Positions 43,693 to 51,828 of a DNA stretch of 64,000 nt are shown here, in pieces. The notes beneath the pieces were generated by a model. The model had not been told where the DNA came from. It did no database searches and saw only the letters and a list, made by a program, of their open reading frames with translations. Source of the DNA: Phycicoccus sonneratiae (GTDB taxonomy: Bacteria; Actinomycetota; Actinomycetes; Actinomycetales; Dermatophilaceae); NCBI RefSeq assembly GCF_016887965.1, contig NZ_JAFDVD010000003.1, positions 358,198-422,197 of the forward strand, written 5' to 3'. The position numbers and the translations under genes are program-made. How positions within the stretch are numbered: position 1 is the first letter of the stretch; the number at the start of each line of letters is the position of its first letter.

Positions 43693-44853
43693 GTGCTCCG
43701 CCGACCCCTCACGCGAGCGACGCCCGCCGTGGCCGCGCTCGCCCTCGTCCTCACGGGGGCGCCCGCGGCCAAGGCCGACGACCCCGTCGTGCCCAGCGCC
43801 GGCACGGTCGCGGCCGCCCGCGAGGCCGCCGCGGCGGCCACCCGGGAGGCGGCGTCCCTCGCCGCGCGCCAGGCCACCCTCGGCGCCCGCCTGACGCAGC
43901 TGCAGCTCGGGGTCGCCCGGGCCGTCGACGCGCAGCGCGGGGCCGAGCAGGACCTCGCCCGCGCCGTCGCCGTCGCGGACAAGGCCGCGGCCGACCTCGT
44001 CACCGCCCGCGCCGACGCCGCGCAGGCCCATCGCGCCGTCACCGACGCCGCGTTCCGCGCCTGGACCAACACCGGGGAGGTCTCCCAGCTCGAGCTCGTC
44101 CTCGCCGGCTCGCCCGAGTCGATGGCCGACGCCCAGGTGGTCCTCGACTCCGACGCCCGGCGCACGAGCGAGGACCTCGCCCGCGCCGCCGGCTCGGCGG
44201 CGGCCGCGACGTCGCGCAGCGCCTACCTCGACGCCGCGCGGGCCGACGAGCGGGCCGCGACGGCGCGCGCGACCGCCGCCCGGCAGGCCGCCGAGCAGGC
44301 CGAGGCCACGGCCCGGACCCAGGTCGCCGCCCTCGCCGCGCAGGCGGAGGCCCTCGACACCCGCGTCGTCGCGCTGCGCGACCGGGCCGCGCGGCTGAGC
44401 AGCCGGCGCGCCACGGGGCTGGCCGCCCGCGCCCGGGCCCTCGCCGCGGCGAAGCGGCGGGCCGAGGCCGCGGCGCGGGCCGCCCGCGACCGGGCCGCGC
44501 GTGCCGGCGGTTCGACCCCGGTGGTCGGGAGCGGCGGCGGCTCCCCCGCGGCGGCCCGGCGCACCGCCGCGGCGCTCGTCGGCGGACACGGCTGGGGCTC
44601 CGGGCAGTACCACTGCCTCGTCGACCTGTGGAACGGCGAGTCCGGCTGGAGCTGGAGCGCGACCAACCCCTCGTCGGGGGCCTACGGCATCCCCCAGGCC
44701 CTGCCGAGCTGGAAGATGTCGAGCGCCGGCGCCGACTGGCTGACGAACCCGACGACCCAGATCCGCTGGGGGCTGGACTACATCGACCGCGCCTACGGGT
44801 CCCCCTGCGCCGCGTGGTCGGCCTGGCAGTCGCGCTCGCCGCACTGGTACTGA
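43693..44853 (+). CDS. secreted coiled-coil protein with C-terminal lytic transglycosylase-like domain
   Basis: A 386-residue exported protein. A signal peptide (residues about 1-28, ending AKADD) precedes a long Ala-rich helical coiled coil with heptads, residues 35-270, of the type found in cell-wall hydrolase modulators. After a Gly/Ser linker the last 90 residues are a transglycosylase-like domain: YHCLVDLWNGESGWSWSATNPSSGAYGIPQALP with the catalytic Glu in NGESGW. GTG 43693 is chosen for the signal peptide; there is no strong ribosome site. Probably acts on peptidoglycan at division or growth sites. Confidence 0.82.
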   Translation: MLRRPLTRATPAVAALALVLTGAPAAKADDPVVPSAGTVAAAREAAAAATREAASLAARQATLGARLTQLQLGVARAVDAQRGAEQDLARAVAVADKAAADLVTARADAAQAHRAVTDAAFRAWTNTGEVSQLELVLAGSPESMADAQVVLDSDARRTSEDLARAAGSAAAATSRSAYLDAARADERAATARATAARQAAEQAEATARTQVAALAAQAEALDTRVVALRDRAARLSSRRATGLAARARALAAAKRRAEAAARAARDRAARAGGSTPVVGSGGGSPAAARRTAAALVGGHGWGSGQYHCLVDLWNGESGWSWSATNPSSGAYGIPQALPSWKMSSAGADWLTNPTTQIRWGLDYIDRAYGSPCAAWSAWQSRSPHWY

Positions 44854-44864
44854 CGCGGAAGCGT

Positions 44865-44918
44865 CCGGTCCGTGGACCGGGCCGGTTCGCAGCGCGGGCC
44901 CGGCCTTGCCGGGGCCCG
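44865..44918 (+). terminator. two GC-rich hairpins after the transglycosylase gene
   Basis: CCGGTCC-GT-GGACCGG (44865-44880) is followed by a second stem, CGGGCCC (44895-44901) paired with GGGCCCG (44912-44918). No T-run follows, and the methyltransferase starts 24 bases later, so transcript termination here is only a suggestion. Confidence 0.35.
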
Positions 44919-44941
44919 GCGGCGTCGGCGACGGTGGCCGG

Positions 44942-45736
44942 ATGACCCGGTACACGCACGGCCACGCCGAGCCCGTGCTGCGCTCGCACCGGTGGCGCAC
45001 GGCCGCCAACTCCGCGGCCCACCTGCTGCCCCACCTGCGTCCGGGGCTCGCCCTGCTCGACGTGGGGTCCGGGCCCGGCACCATCACCGCCGACCTCGCC
45101 GCCCTCGTCGCACCGGGACCGGTCACGGCGCTCGAGGCGACCGCGGAGGCCCTCGCGCTCACCGCCGCCGAGCTCGCCCGGCGCGGCGTGCCGGCCGACC
45201 TCGTCGTCGGCGACGTGCACGAGCTGCCCTTCCCGGACGCCTCCTTCGACGTCGTCCACGCCCACCAGGTGCTCCAGCACGTCGCCGACCCGGTGCGTGC
45301 CCTCGCGGAGATGCGGCGGGTCTGCCGGCCGGGCGGTCTCGTCGCCGCCCGGGACGCCGACTACGCGGCGTTCGCGTGGTGGCCGGCCGCGCCGCTCCTC
45401 GACCGCTGGCTCGGGCTCTACGAGGAGGCCGCCCGGGCCAACGGCGGCGAGCCGGACGCCGGGCGGCGCCTCCTCGGGTGGGCGCGGGCGGCCGGGTTCG
45501 GCGACCCGGAGGTCGGCGCCTCGACGTGGTGCTTCGCGGCGCCGGCCGACCGGGCGTCCTGGGGCGGCATGTGGGCCGACCGCATCACCGGGAGCGCGCT
45601 CGCCGACCAGCTGGTCCGTGAGCAGCGGTGCACGCCAGCCGAGCTCGACGCGATCGCCGAGGCCTGGCGGGAGTGGGCACGGGCCCCGGACGGATGGTTC
45701 GTCGTCGTCCACGGCGACCTGCTCGCCCGGGTGTGA
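44942..45736 (+). CDS. class I SAM-dependent methyltransferase
   Basis: A 264-residue Rossmann methyltransferase. SAM-binding motif I is LLDVGSGPGTITADLAALV, motif II VTALEATAEAL, then DLVVGDVHELPFPDASFDVVHAHQVLQHVADP (motif with VLQHV), characteristic of UbiE-like/Methyltransf_11 enzymes. Target unknown. It converges on the NYN-GNAT gene. Confidence 0.9.
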   Translation: MTRYTHGHAEPVLRSHRWRTAANSAAHLLPHLRPGLALLDVGSGPGTITADLAALVAPGPVTALEATAEALALTAAELARRGVPADLVVGDVHELPFPDASFDVVHAHQVLQHVADPVRALAEMRRVCRPGGLVAARDADYAAFAWWPAAPLLDRWLGLYEEAARANGGEPDAGRRLLGWARAAGFGDPEVGASTWCFAAPADRASWGGMWADRITGSALADQLVREQRCTPAELDAIAEAWREWARAPDGWFVVVHGDLLARV

Positions 45737-45767
45737 GGAGGCGTCGGGAGATCTCGCCGGCACGCGC

Positions 45768-46655
45768 TCAGCCGACGTCGAGGACGAAGCGCAGGAGGGT
45801 GGAGCCGTCCGGCTCGGTGACCGGACCGAGCGCCTCGAAGCCGGCCCGCAGCGCGACCTCCGCAGAGGCGCGGTTCTCCGGGTCGCAACGGATCACGAAG
45901 CGGCGCACCGGAGCCCGCTGGGCGGCGAGGGCCATCGCCGCGCTCACGGCCGCTGTCGCGTACCCCCGTCCGCGGTGGCCCGCGTACACGGCGTAGGTGA
46001 GGTTGACGTCGTCCGGCTCGAGCTCGGGGCGGTGTCGCTGGACGCCGACCACCCCGACGTGCTCACCGGAGCGCACGTCCTCGACGGCCACGTCGAGCAG
46101 GTCCCCTCCCTCGCGCCACGCCCGGGCGTTGGCCCGCAGCCAGCGGAGGTGGTCCTCGTCCGTGCTCTCCTGCCCACCACCGGACCAGCGGACGACGAGG
46201 GCGTCGCACCCGGCGGCGTGCACGCGCAGGTCGTCCTCGGACAGGGGTCGCAGGCGGACGGCCGGCGGCACCCGCGGGGGCGCCAGCCGGTCGAGGAGCG
46301 CGCGTGGACCGGTCACCGAGGCGCCGAGCGCCACGACCCTTCCGACGAGCCCGCGGTCGGCGGTGACGACGGTGGTGGCGCGGCCCGCGGCGACGAGGGC
46401 GGCGACCTCCTCGACGACGCGGTCGTCCCCCGCGCCCTGCGCGTGGACGACGCGCACGCCGTCCCGGTCATCCTCCGGCACACCGGCACGGGCCCGCCCC
46501 TCGAGGACGAGGACGACCTCATCGGACCGGGCGGCCACGAGGGCGGCGTGCAGCCGGGCGGCCGCGCCGGGCCGGTCGCGCCACCAGCCGTCGGGGCGCG
46601 AGCCGACGACGTTGGCGGCGTCGACGACGAGGACGGGCGGAGGCGTGGGGCGCAC
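45768..46655 (-). CDS. NYN (PIN-like) nuclease domain fused to a GNAT acetyltransferase
   Basis: A 295-residue two-domain protein. Residues 8-124 form a NYN/PIN-like nuclease domain: VLVVDAANVVGS with Asp12, DDRVVEEVAALVAAG (Asp77/78) and VVTADRGLVGRV (Asp100) supply the acidic cluster of YacP/NYN nucleases. Residues 132-295 are a GNAT N-acetyltransferase with the acetyl-CoA loop YAGHRGRGYATAA and an end VTEPDGSTLLRFVLDVG. The frame is continuous with only a short Pro-rich linker. NYN proteins act on RNA; this combination is not one I recognise. Convergent with the methyltransferase (31 bases between stops). Confidence 0.85.
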   Translation of the reverse strand: MRPTPPPVLVVDAANVVGSRPDGWWRDRPGAAARLHAALVAARSDEVVLVLEGRARAGVPEDDRDGVRVVHAQGAGDDRVVEEVAALVAAGRATTVVTADRGLVGRVVALGASVTGPRALLDRLAPPRVPPAVRLRPLSEDDLRVHAAGCDALVVRWSGGGQESTDEDHLRWLRANARAWREGGDLLDVAVEDVRSGEHVGVVGVQRHRPELEPDDVNLTYAVYAGHRGRGYATAAVSAAMALAAQRAPVRRFVIRCDPENRASAEVALRAGFEALGPVTEPDGSTLLRFVLDVG

Positions 46656-46700
46656 CGGTCCACCCCACCACGGACGGCGGGCCGACGAGGTCCGCGCGGG

Positions 46701-47327
46701 TCAGGAGTCGGCGCGGGCGGCGTCGCCGGTGAGGTCGGCGCACCAGGCGTCGAGGTCGGCCGAGCCCGCCGCGACGACGAGCGTCCGGTACGACGCCGAG
46801 GTCGGGTCGAGCTCGCCGCGGGACAGTGCGCCGCAGAGGTCGACGGTCGAGAGCAGCCGCTCGTCGGCGGTCTCGGTGAGCGAGGCCGACGGGGTGACGG
46901 CGACGGTCGGGGCGGGGTCGGCGGCGGCCGGGGCGACCTCCTCGGGGCTGCCGGCGACCCGCAGGACGAGCTGCTCCACGTCGCCCGGCAGCATCCCGGC
47001 CCAGGCGACGGCGCCGCAGCCCGCGACGCCGAGGACGGCCACGACGGCGACCGCGGCGGCCGTCCGACGACGGCGTCCACGACGCGCCCGGTCCGCGACA
47101 CGGCGTCCGGTGCGAGAGGCGCGGCCGTCCGCGGCCGCCGTCCCGAGCACGACAGGGGGGCGCTCGAGGACGGCGACCGCGGTGGCCGTCGTCGGGGAGG
47201 GCGGCGGGGCGACGACGGGGGTCGGCGCGGCCGCGCGACGTCGGCGGGAGCGCGACGAGCGCGCCTGCTCCTCGACGGCACGACGGCGCTCGGCCCGGGT
47301 CATCACCTGCGTCTGCTCACCCTGCAT
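46701..47327 (-). CDS. hypothetical single-pass membrane protein with Ala-rich external domain
   Basis: A 208-residue protein with a basic cytoplasmic N-terminus (TRAERRRAVEEQARSSRSRRRR, then about 60 residues of Ala/Pro/Arg-rich sequence), one helix (TAAAVAVVAVLGVAGCGAVAWAG) and an external domain with Cys pair (VDLCGALSRG and LDAWCADL) that could form a disulfide. No family was recognised. ATG 47327 is chosen; ATG 47303 is an alternative. It ends 45 bases before the NYN-GNAT gene on the same strand and could be cotranscribed with it. Confidence 0.65.
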   Translation of the reverse strand: MQGEQTQVMTRAERRRAVEEQARSSRSRRRRAAAPTPVVAPPPSPTTATAVAVLERPPVVLGTAAADGRASRTGRRVADRARRGRRRRTAAAVAVVAVLGVAGCGAVAWAGMLPGDVEQLVLRVAGSPEEVAPAAADPAPTVAVTPSASLTETADERLLSTVDLCGALSRGELDPTSASYRTLVVAAGSADLDAWCADLTGDAARADS

Positions 47328-47499
47328 GTCCGCATCATCCGCAGCGGGAGGTGCTGCCGGGTGGGTGCTCGGGAGGTATGAGGGCCGTTCGGCCGACCCA
47401 CCACTCGTCCGGTCAGCGCGACCGGCCGGGCGCAATCCGGTTGCCGCCCAGCAGGCACACGGCGTTGACTGGGCGGATGGACGACGGAGCGAGGCACGA

Positions 47500-48309
47500 G
47501 TGCCCCTGACCGACACCGGGATCGAGTACGACCGCGACGGCCCCCGCGGAGGCGTCCCTGTCCTCCTCCTGCACGCGGGCGTCGCTGACCGTCGGATGTG
47601 GGACGGGTTGTGGGACAGCCTGATCCGTACGCACGACGTCGTCCGCGCCGACCTGCGCGGCTTCGGCGGCTCGGACCGGCTCCCCGACGGACCACTCTCG
47701 CACCGCGCCGACGTGCTCGCGCTGCTCGACGAGCTGGCGGTGGACCGCTGCGACATCGTCGCGGCCTCGATGGGCTCCGGGGTCGCCGCCGAGGTGGCCG
47801 TCGTCGCCCCCGACCGCGTGCGCTCGCTGGCCCTCTGCCCGCCGGGTGGCAGCCTGCTCGTGACGATGACCCCCGAACTGCGCGCCTTCGCCGACGCGGA
47901 GCGCTCGGCCCTCGCCGCCGGCGACCTCGACGCCGCCGTCGCGGCCAACGTCGACACGTGGGTCGTCGGGCCCGGGCGGTCCGCGGACGACGTCGACGCG
48001 GGGCTCCGGGAGGCCGTGGCCCGGATGCAGCGGCGCGCCTTCGAGGTCGGTGCGGCGTTCGACGACGTCGAGGAGGACGAGCTCGACCCGCCGGTCCCCG
48101 ACCGCCTCGACGAGCTCACCGCCCCCGTCCTCGTCCTCCTCGGGGGCTTCGACCTCGACACCACCCGCGACGCCACGGAGCGTCTCCTCGCGGGCCTGCC
48201 CCGCGCGCGCCGGGTCGACTGGCCGGACGCGGCCCACCTGCCCTCGATGGAGCACCCCGAGCGCTTCACCGACCTCCTGCTCGACTGGCTGGCCCGGCCC
48301 CTCACCTGA
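47500..48309 (+). CDS. alpha/beta hydrolase
   Basis: A 269-residue alpha/beta-fold hydrolase. It contains HAGVADRRMW (oxyanion-hole region), the nucleophile elbow AASMGSGVAAE (Ser in SMGSG), and the C-terminal His in DAAHLPSMEHPERF. The catalytic acid is probably Asp in GGFDLDTT. Length fits simple esterases and lactonases; substrate unknown. GTG 47500 has GGAGCGAGG upstream. Confidence 0.88.
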   Translation: MPLTDTGIEYDRDGPRGGVPVLLLHAGVADRRMWDGLWDSLIRTHDVVRADLRGFGGSDRLPDGPLSHRADVLALLDELAVDRCDIVAASMGSGVAAEVAVVAPDRVRSLALCPPGGSLLVTMTPELRAFADAERSALAAGDLDAAVAANVDTWVVGPGRSADDVDAGLREAVARMQRRAFEVGAAFDDVEEDELDPPVPDRLDELTAPVLVLLGGFDLDTTRDATERLLAGLPRARRVDWPDAAHLPSMEHPERFTDLLLDWLARPLT

Positions 48310-48318
48310 AGGGCCCGG

Positions 48319-49002
48319 TCACGGGGCCGCGGCGACGAGCCCGCGGGGTAGCGACGCCACCGCCACCTCCGGCACCCGCAGCCCGCGCACGAGGAGGACG
48401 ACGGCGAGCGAGACCTCCCAGGCGAAGATCGGCACGGCCGCCACCGCGAGGGTGCCGGTGAGGCCGGACATCACCGCGAGGTTGGCCAGCCCGATGAGCG
48501 GACCGCCGACGAGACCGAGGAGCGTGACGACGCGCGGGACCATCCGGTCGCGGTGCAGCAGCCACGCGAGGACGACCGTGTTCACCGGGCAGACGAGCCC
48601 CGGCCCGACGAGGAAGGTCCAGGCGTGCAGCCCGACGAGGGCTCCGGCCGTCCCGGGGTCGAGCGCGGCGGGGTCGGCCGACCCGGGGACGGCGACGACG
48701 GGGAGCAGCGCGACGACGCCCGTGAGGATGACCGCGGCCTCGAGCGTGCGCGTCGCGACGTACGCGGGCGCCAGGCCGGCGGCCCGCGACCGCACGAGCG
48801 GGTAGAGGGCGACCGAGGTCCCCACGACCGCGACCGCCAGCACGACCTCGAGCAGCGCACCGGTGAGCACCGCCGTCCGGCCGGCGAGCGGGCGGGTGGG
48901 GTCGACGCCCCCCGGACCGTAGAGCAGCACCGCGCCCACCGAGGTCACGTGCGTGAGGAGGAAGAGCGCGCCGGCGAGGCGCTCGGTGCGGCGTGGGCTC
49001 AT
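48319..49002 (-). CDS. DUF4386 family membrane protein
   Basis: A 227-residue membrane protein with six to seven helices beginning ERLAGALFLLTHVTSVGAVLLYG, and the typical DUF4386 blocks YVATRTLEAAVILTG and GLHAWTFLVGPGLVCPVNTVVLAWLLHRDR. Function of the family is unknown. It is divergent from the TetR gene at 49097 across two palindromes, and is its probable target. GAGGAC precedes ATG 49002. Confidence 0.88.
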   Translation of the reverse strand: MSPRRTERLAGALFLLTHVTSVGAVLLYGPGGVDPTRPLAGRTAVLTGALLEVVLAVAVVGTSVALYPLVRSRAAGLAPAYVATRTLEAAVILTGVVALLPVVAVPGSADPAALDPGTAGALVGLHAWTFLVGPGLVCPVNTVVLAWLLHRDRMVPRVVTLLGLVGGPLIGLANLAVMSGLTGTLAVAAVPIFAWEVSLAVVLLVRGLRVPEVAVASLPRGLVAAAP

Positions 49003-49022
49003 GGCGGGTCCTCGGGGATCGT

Positions 49023-49075
49023 GGTGTACGGCGTACACCTGGGGTGTGACCGAGCGTAGGTGTACGTTGTACACC
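49023..49075. promoter_or_regulatory. two TetR-type operators (GGTGTAC-N3-GTACACC)
   Basis: GGTGTAC-GGC-GTACACC at 49023-49039 and GGTGTAC-GTT-GTACACC at 49059-49075 (the latter extended by an A/T pair outside) lie 36 bases apart between the DUF4386 gene and its divergent TetR. Both have perfect 7-bp arms and a 3-bp centre. Confidence 0.88.
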
Positions 49076-49096
49076 TCGTCAACCTCCGGAGGACCC

Positions 49097-49783
49097 GTGC
49101 CCGCCCCACCCGCGTCCCGGACGCCCCTGAGCCGCCCCCGCGTGCTCGCCGCCGCCGTCGCCCTCGCCGACGTGGACGGCATGGCGGCGGTGAGCATGCG
49201 CCACCTCGCCGACCGGCTCGGCGTCGTCCCGATGGCGCTCTACAAGCACGTCGGGAGCAAGGAGGACCTGCTCGACGGGATGGTCGACACCGTCCTCGGC
49301 GAGGTCGTCACGGCGGGGCCGCGGGGGGGCGACTGGCGGGCGGCGGTGCGCGGGGCCGTCCTCTCCGCCCGCGCGGCGGTGCAGCGCCACCCGTGGGCGC
49401 GACGGGCGATCGAGACCCGGACCGTCCGCACGCCGGCGGTGCTCGGCCACATGGAGGCGGTGACCGCGCTCCTCCTCGCCGGCGGGTTCAGCCCCGACCT
49501 GGCCCACCACGCCATGCACGCCCTCGGCAACCGGATCTGGGGGTTCAGCCCCGAGCTCTTCGACGAGACCGCCGAGGACCGGGCCGCGGGCACCCGCACC
49601 TCGCCGGCGCCCGACCCCGCCGACTACCCGTCGATCATCGCGGTCTCGCTCGAGGCGCGCCGCCGGCGACCCGGCGCCGCGGGGTGCGACGAGGACTTCG
49701 AGTTCACCTTCGCCCTCGACCTGCTCCTCGACGCCCTCGACCGGCTGCGGCGCGACGGCTGGGAGTCACCGACCGGGGCCTGA
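49097..49783 (+). CDS. TetR family transcriptional regulator
   Basis: A 228-residue regulator; HTH around residues 32-58 (MRHLADRLGVVPMALYKHV), followed by a C-terminal domain of the tetracycline-repressor type. GTG 49097 has GGAGG 4 bases upstream. Divergent from DUF4386; its own and the target promoters carry the two palindromes at 49023-49075, so autorepression is likely. Confidence 0.9.
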   Translation: MPAPPASRTPLSRPRVLAAAVALADVDGMAAVSMRHLADRLGVVPMALYKHVGSKEDLLDGMVDTVLGEVVTAGPRGGDWRAAVRGAVLSARAAVQRHPWARRAIETRTVRTPAVLGHMEAVTALLLAGGFSPDLAHHAMHALGNRIWGFSPELFDETAEDRAAGTRTSPAPDPADYPSIIAVSLEARRRRPGAAGCDEDFEFTFALDLLLDALDRLRRDGWESPTGA

Positions 49784-49815
49784 CCCGATGCGGACCCGCC
49801 GGCGCGCAGGGAGCG

Positions 49816-51777
49816 TCAGTGGCGACCGGTGGCCCGGTAGAGGCGCACGTCCGCCAGGCTCCACCACGCGTCGGCGGCCTGCGTCGTCGAGACGCGCAGC
49901 CAGCGGGCGCGGGTGTGGGGGACGTCGACCTCGGTGAGCTGCGCGGTGCTCGTGCCCGTGGCGACGGTGCGCCACGACCGGCCGTCGCGGCTCGTCGCGA
50001 GCGCCCAGCCGCGCGCCTGGTCGCCGAGGTTCCCGCCGCTGTCGAGCGCGACCCGGTCGAAGCGCTCGACCCGTCCGAGGTCGACGTCGAGGTGCTGGCC
50101 GGGGACCTGGGCCGCCCCCGTCGTCCAGCGCGTCGAGGCGTCCCCGTCGACCGCCGCCGCGGCGTCCTCGGGCGCGGTGCCCGCCGGGTCGGCCGTGGCC
50201 GTGGCGTCCGGGGTCGCCACCTGCTCCCACCGGCTGCGCAGGACGTCGGGCCAGGTGAAGGTCGCGAGCGCGCCCCCGGGGAGGGTGTACTCGAAGGTCC
50301 GGTCGCCGTAGCGCACCGCGACCGTCCGGGGGTCGTCGTTCTCGTTGTGCGCGACGAGGGCGATGGTGCCGTCGGGGTTGCGGAAGGCGACGTCCATCAC
50401 CTGGCCGTTCCAGCCGGTCGTGCCGAACGAGGTGCTGGCGATGCGGACGGCGCCGGGCCGGACGAACTTCGCCGCGTGGCCGATCGTGTAGTACTCGGCG
50501 TCCTTGCGCACGGTGCCGTCGTCCATGAGGGTCAGCAGCCCGGTGCACGTGTCGCAGCCGCCGAGGTGCGGACCGCCGTGCTCGTCGAGCGCGATGTTCC
50601 AGTTGACCGCCGAGCGCGCCCAGTTGCGCGTCGTGCCGATGATGATGTTCCGCGCGTGCCAGGTGAGCGTGCCGCGGAAGACCTGCTCGTCGGTGTCGGT
50701 CGGGCCGTGCGAGCCGGAGCACTCGGTGAACCAGATCCCCTTCTGCGGGAACGCGTCGTGCAGCGCGCTCTGGGCGCTCGGGTCGCCGGAGTAGCAGTGG
50801 TACGCGGTGCCCGCGACCCACCGGGCGGCCGTCGAGCGCAGCACCTCGTAGGGGTAGTCGGTCTCGGGGTCCTCGCCGGGCGGGGTGGTCGCGACGTCGT
50901 CGGGGTGCGTTGACCAGTTGTGGTCGTAGGCGAGGATCTTCGTTCTCGGAGAAGCCTTCCGGAGCATCGGGCCCAGGGCCTCGATGACCTTCACCTCTTG
51001 GCGCACCGGCAGGTCGGTACCCGGGTACTCCTTGGGCGCCCGGTTCTGCGGCTCGTTCTGGACCGTGAGGTAGTCGACCGGCACGCCGGCCCGTGCGTAG
51101 GCCTGCACGAACTTCACGAGGTAGCGGGCGTAGGCGTCGTAGACCCGGGGGTCGTCCTTCAGCCGGCCGCCGACGAGCGAGTCGCCGGTCTTCATCCACG
51201 CCGGCGGGCTCCACGGGGTCGCGAGGACGGTGAGCCGCGGGTTCAGCTGCTTGGCCCGGCGCAGCAGGGGCAGCACCTGGCGCTCGTCGCGGGCGATGCT
51301 GAAGTGCCGCAGCCCGAAGTCGGTCTCGCCGGGCGGCACGTCGTCGAAGGTCCAGTGCTCGTCGGCCGCGGTGAAGTCGGAGGACCCGACCGGCTGGCGC
51401 AGGAAGCTGACGCCGATGCCGGAGCGCGGGTCGAACAGCGAGCGCATCGCCTGGTCGCGGGCCGCTGGGTCGAGCCGGTACAGCACGTCGGCGGAGGAGT
51501 CGGTGATCGAGGCGCCGAACCCGTCCATCGGCTGGAAGCGCTGCGTCGGGTCGACGACGACGGTCGGCGCCTCGCTCGGCGCCCGGCCGAAGGTGGCGGG
51601 GGCCCGCTCGTGGAGCAGCTCGCCGCGGTCCGGCGTGGTGACGACGACCCGCGCCCGCAGCTCCCGGTCCGGCGGCCGGTGGCCCCGCGGCGCCGGGTCG
51701 GCGGCGGCGGTGCTGGAGACGATCAGCGTGGCCGCGACGGCGGCGACGCCCACGACGGCGGTGGCGTGGCGCATCAT
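49816..51777 (-). CDS. secreted GH30 glycosidase with C-terminal F5/8-type (discoidin-like) domain
   Basis: A 653-residue secreted enzyme: signal peptide (residues 1-26), then a GH30 (beta/alpha)8 barrel with MDGFGASITDSSA, acid/base Glu in YLTVQNEPQNR and nucleophile Glu in WFTECSGSH, and a beta-sandwich. Residues about 530-650 (ATADPAGTAPEDAAAAVDGD, then DLGRVERFDRVALDSGG and VRLYRA) are a galactose-binding/discoidin-like carbohydrate module. GH30 members cleave glucosylceramide, beta-1,6-glucans or xylans; which is unknown. A second ATG lies one codon in. Confidence 0.9.
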   Translation of the reverse strand: MMRHATAVVGVAAVAATLIVSSTAAADPAPRGHRPPDRELRARVVVTTPDRGELLHERAPATFGRAPSEAPTVVVDPTQRFQPMDGFGASITDSSADVLYRLDPAARDQAMRSLFDPRSGIGVSFLRQPVGSSDFTAADEHWTFDDVPPGETDFGLRHFSIARDERQVLPLLRRAKQLNPRLTVLATPWSPPAWMKTGDSLVGGRLKDDPRVYDAYARYLVKFVQAYARAGVPVDYLTVQNEPQNRAPKEYPGTDLPVRQEVKVIEALGPMLRKASPRTKILAYDHNWSTHPDDVATTPPGEDPETDYPYEVLRSTAARWVAGTAYHCYSGDPSAQSALHDAFPQKGIWFTECSGSHGPTDTDEQVFRGTLTWHARNIIIGTTRNWARSAVNWNIALDEHGGPHLGGCDTCTGLLTLMDDGTVRKDAEYYTIGHAAKFVRPGAVRIASTSFGTTGWNGQVMDVAFRNPDGTIALVAHNENDDPRTVAVRYGDRTFEYTLPGGALATFTWPDVLRSRWEQVATPDATATADPAGTAPEDAAAAVDGDASTRWTTGAAQVPGQHLDVDLGRVERFDRVALDSGGNLGDQARGWALATSRDGRSWRTVATGTSTAQLTEVDVPHTRARWLRVSTTQAADAWWSLADVRLYRATGRH

Positions 51778-51828
51778 CCGAGTGAACGACCGCTCCCGGG
51801 GGCTGTCAACCGGAAGGGGCCCGGCGCC

